Below, one piece after another: positions 6,637 to 8,729 of a stretch of DNA of 8,729 nt. How positions within the stretch are numbered: the first letter of the stretch is position 1; every line of letters begins with the position of its first letter. Both the position numbers and the translations under genes were made by a program. The DNA comes from an uncultured Lachnospiraceae bacterium (lineage in GTDB: Bacteria; Bacillota; Clostridia; Lachnospirales; Lachnospiraceae), in the NCBI GenBank assembly GCA_934351705.1, contig CAKRJK010000050.1:1-8729 (forward strand), written 5' to 3'. The notes under the pieces are model-generated. The model did no database searches. It saw only the letters and a program-made list of their open reading frames with translations, and was not told the origin of the DNA.

Positions 6637-7806
6637 TTATTCTGCAACTACCTTATACAAAATATCTGCCAACGGTTCCATTGCATTTTTTGCCTCCTGC
6701 AATGTATTGGTCTGTGCTCCGACCTCAACCAGCAGGCTTTTTGGTTTAAAATGCATATTGTAGCGATACCCTTTCAGATAAATCGGACGCACAAAGCCCG
6801 GATAATATTCCGCCGCTTTTAACTGCATTTGAAAGGAAAATGCCAGATTATCCTGTATGTACGGGTTTTGCAGGTAACTGATGTCTCCCAATGCCGTTGT
6901 TCTGCTCAATCCGTTAAAAAACATGATGGTTGCGACCTGTTTTCCGTTCATCTCCGTGACCAGCCTTGTCGTATCCGCAACCCCGTCACGATGCAGGTCG
7001 ATGACAACCTCGATACTCGGATTGTCCGCTAAGATCTGCTGAATCTCTTTTTCCGCATTGGAATACGCATGATCTCTGTCCCCCACATCATATGTTCCCT
7101 TGTGGTGGAGCACCTGTATCCGGTATTTTTTTTCCAATAATTCTGTCAGATAATCTCCCACACCGACTACCGTTGTATTCAGATCCCCCTCGACGGAATC
7201 GGCATACCCCTCCTGGGAATGCGTGTGATAGATCAACACCTGCGGTCCGTTGACATCTTTTTGCAGCTTCATGTTTTTACTGAGCATCTGCTCCGCATTG
7301 AGCTGCTGTCCTGTGATCGTGGTTGTTCTGTCCACCGTATAAAAATTTTGTATCAGATAGTCGAAATCCGCTAACTTTTCTTTGGAAAAACTGACTTTGG
7401 CGGTATTCTCGCTGATGGGTGCCTCATTGTCTCCCACGAGCTCTCCTGTTTTTTCATCAATATGATTTTCGTCCGCCGCCTCTTTTGCCAGAATCATTTC
7501 ATAAGTCAGTTCACTTTCTGTCGCCGTGCGGTATCCCTCGTTATTTTTTACATATGTATAAATAGGAAGTACTTTTTCAAAATACTCCCTTTTGTCATTT
7601 TCTTCATATTTTAACACCGGGGCATAGGTGGTGATAATCTTTTCATATAACTCCTGTTCCATGTGCGTCAGCATGAGTTCCCCCAAAGTTTCTTTTTTGT
7701 TTTCTCTGCTGCTTTTTACACCGATGATGAGAACCCCGGTGATCAGAATTCCTATCAGAATCTTAATGCTGCTTTGTTTCTTTCTTTTCCTGAATCTTTT
7801 CTCCAT
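6637..7806 (-). CDS. spoIIP: Stage II sporulation protein P, engulfment hydrolase
   Basis: Membrane-anchored peptidoglycan amidase/endopeptidase that, with SpoIID and SpoIIM, thins the septal wall so the mother cell membrane can engulf the forespore. The 389-residue protein has a basic N-terminus (KRFRKRKK), one membrane anchor at about 14-30, a charged linker with low-complexity stretches to about 185, and the C-terminal catalytic domain. Family motifs are IYHTHSQEGY (His194, His196, Glu199), DLHRDG (His272) and LLVEVGAQTNT (Glu361), which provide the expected zinc and catalytic residues. The ATG at 7806 has no Shine-Dalgarno upstream and an in-frame TAA lies only 9 bases before it, so no earlier start is possible. 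It lies 36 bp after gpr, as in Bacillus gpr-spoIIP, and its stop is followed by a promoter and a terminator. Confidence 0.97.
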   Translation of the reverse strand: MEKRFRKRKKQSSIKILIGILITGVLIIGVKSSRENKKETLGELMLTHMEQELYEKIITTYAPVLKYEENDKREYFEKVLPIYTYVKNNEGYRTATESELTYEMILAKEAADENHIDEKTGELVGDNEAPISENTAKVSFSKEKLADFDYLIQNFYTVDRTTTITGQQLNAEQMLSKNMKLQKDVNGPQVLIYHTHSQEGYADSVEGDLNTTVVGVGDYLTELLEKKYRIQVLHHKGTYDVGDRDHAYSNAEKEIQQILADNPSIEVVIDLHRDGVADTTRLVTEMNGKQVATIMFFNGLSRTTALGDISYLQNPYIQDNLAFSFQMQLKAAEYYPGFVRPIYLKGYRYNMHFKPKSLLVEVGAQTNTLQEAKNAMEPLADILYKVVAE

Positions 7807-7814
7807 AACAATAC

Positions 7815-7843
7815 ATTATATGCCGCAGCCGATATGAATATAC
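7815..7843 (-). promoter_or_regulatory. Candidate sigma-E-like promoter for spoIIP
   Basis: On the minus strand GTATATT (7837-7843) and CATATAAT (7815-7822) are 14 bp apart, resembling the ATA-type -35 and CATA-type -10 of sporulation sigma-E. The -10 also contains a perfect TATAAT, but no sigma-A -35 is present at 17 bp. The -10 ends eight bases before the spoIIP ATG, so the transcript would start at or just before the start codon. Known B. subtilis spoIIP has a sigma-E promoter in the same relative place. Confidence 0.5.
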
Positions 7844-8721
7844 TAAGAATTTGGACAAGTTTCTCTTTGAAAAGCAATGTTGAGTCCCTCAGACAGCGTA
7901 AAGCTGATTCTTTTAATGGATTCATCAATATCTTTCGGCGTTACAAAGAAAGAATTGAGCGTACAATCCGCCTCCTCGTAAAAGCCGCTGATCGCGTCAT
8001 TGACAATGGTTGCCGCGTCCACTACGGTCGGGATTCCGATTGCGATAACGGGAACTCCGAGACTTTCCCGATTCATCGCGTGCCGGTGGTTTCCGACTCC
8101 CGAACCCGGATTGATTCCTGTGTTAGTGATCTGGATCGTGCGGTTTAAACGCTTGACGCTTCTCGCCGCCAAAGCGTCTACTGCCACGATATAATCCGGT
8201 TTTGATTCCTGTATGACTCCTTTTACAATCTCTACGCTCTCCATTCCCGTCTGCGCCATCACGCCCGGAACGATACTGCTGATTAGATTTGTGTGTTCTT
8301 TTCCCAATGCGTATCTTCCGAATTCTCTGATCACATGGCGTGTAATAAACATATTGTCCACGACTCTCGGTCCTAATGCATCCGGTGTGACCTCACGGTT
8401 TCCGAGACCTACCACCAGAACGGATAAATCTTCTTTTTCCTCCAACGGAATCATACTCTTTAACACTTCTGCCAATACTTCCGATATTTCTCTGTGATAA
8501 CCGTCATCGCCGTCTGCCATCTCCGGTGCTTCGATCGTTGTGTAGATTCCTTTTGGTTTGCCCATCGTTTTGGCACCGTTTTCCGTTTCAATGATGACTT
8601 CCGTGATTTTGATGTTTTCCCCGCGTTGGATTTCGTTGACGCGGACGCCTTTTAGTTCTACATTATCTTCCTCGAATTTTTCTTTTGTCTCTAATGCTAA
8701 ATCTGTGCGTACCTGAAACAT
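7843..8721 (-). CDS. gpr: GPR germination protease (peptidase family A25)
   Basis: Spore protease made as a zymogen in the forespore; on germination it degrades the small acid-soluble proteins that coat spore DNA. The sequence begins MFQVRTDLALE, matching the conserved RTDLA start of the family. The catalytic-site aspartates are likely Asp114 (TPDALGP) and Asp182 (VAVDALAARS), with GLGNREVTPD, SSIVPGVMAQTGM, INPGSGVGNHRHA and IPTVVDAATI also typical. Length (292) is on the short side compared with Bacillus GPR, which has a slightly longer propeptide. Only eight bases upstream are visible and hold no ribosome site, so a start a few codons earlier, outside the window, cannot be excluded. First gene of the gpr-spoIIP pair. 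Confidence 0.95.
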   Translation of the reverse strand: MFQVRTDLALETKEKFEEDNVELKGVRVNEIQRGENIKITEVIIETENGAKTMGKPKGIYTTIEAPEMADGDDGYHREISEVLAEVLKSMIPLEEKEDLSVLVVGLGNREVTPDALGPRVVDNMFITRHVIREFGRYALGKEHTNLISSIVPGVMAQTGMESVEIVKGVIQESKPDYIVAVDALAARSVKRLNRTIQITNTGINPGSGVGNHRHAMNRESLGVPVIAIGIPTVVDAATIVNDAISGFYEEADCTLNSFFVTPKDIDESIKRISFTLSEGLNIAFQRETCPNS

Positions 8722-8729
8722 GTTGATTC

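Overview
The window looks like a chromosomal piece of a spore-forming Clostridia member, most likely Lachnospiraceae. The germination protease gene gpr is followed by spoIIP and then lepA, an order familiar from Clostridia. The IlvD, LeuB and LepA proteins read like clostridial family members, base composition is moderate, and Shine-Dalgarno sequences are mostly strong. The genus call is inference from gene content only.

Layout. Positions 1-2769 hold a minus-strand branched-chain amino acid operon, leuB then ilvD; the last few IlvD codons run off the left edge. A 188-bp intergenic region (2770-2957) carries two back-to-back sigma-A-type promoters. One serves leuB-ilvD leftward. The other serves a plus-strand, PfoR-like, EIIC-type membrane protein (2958-4028) rightward. 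That promoter is followed by a short dyad at about +1.

The convergent gap 4029-4522 is the least ordinary part. It holds three tandem TTGATGG heptamers, a 214-bp near-perfect palindrome (4066-4279) with flawless 26-bp ends, and what looks like the first ~35 residues of a GNAT acetyltransferase whose remainder is missing beside the palindrome.

Positions 4523-8721 are all minus strand and read right to left as gpr, spoIIP, a 53-residue two-helix membrane protein, and lepA. Gpr degrades spore-protecting SASPs at germination. SpoIIP is a peptidoglycan hydrolase of engulfment. LepA (EF4) is a ribosomal GTPase. A strong intrinsic terminator lies after spoIIP, but a good sigma-A promoter sits just before it. 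The small gene and lepA would then be transcribed through a terminator-like leader. A promoter with sigma-E-like elements sits so close to the spoIIP ATG, which lacks a visible Shine-Dalgarno, that a near-leaderless sporulation transcript is possible.

No phage genes, transposase, CRISPR array, tRNA or rRNA was seen. The best candidate for something undescribed is the 214-bp palindromic element with its flanking heptamers and truncated gene. The leader and promoter arrangements around spoIIP and lepA come next.
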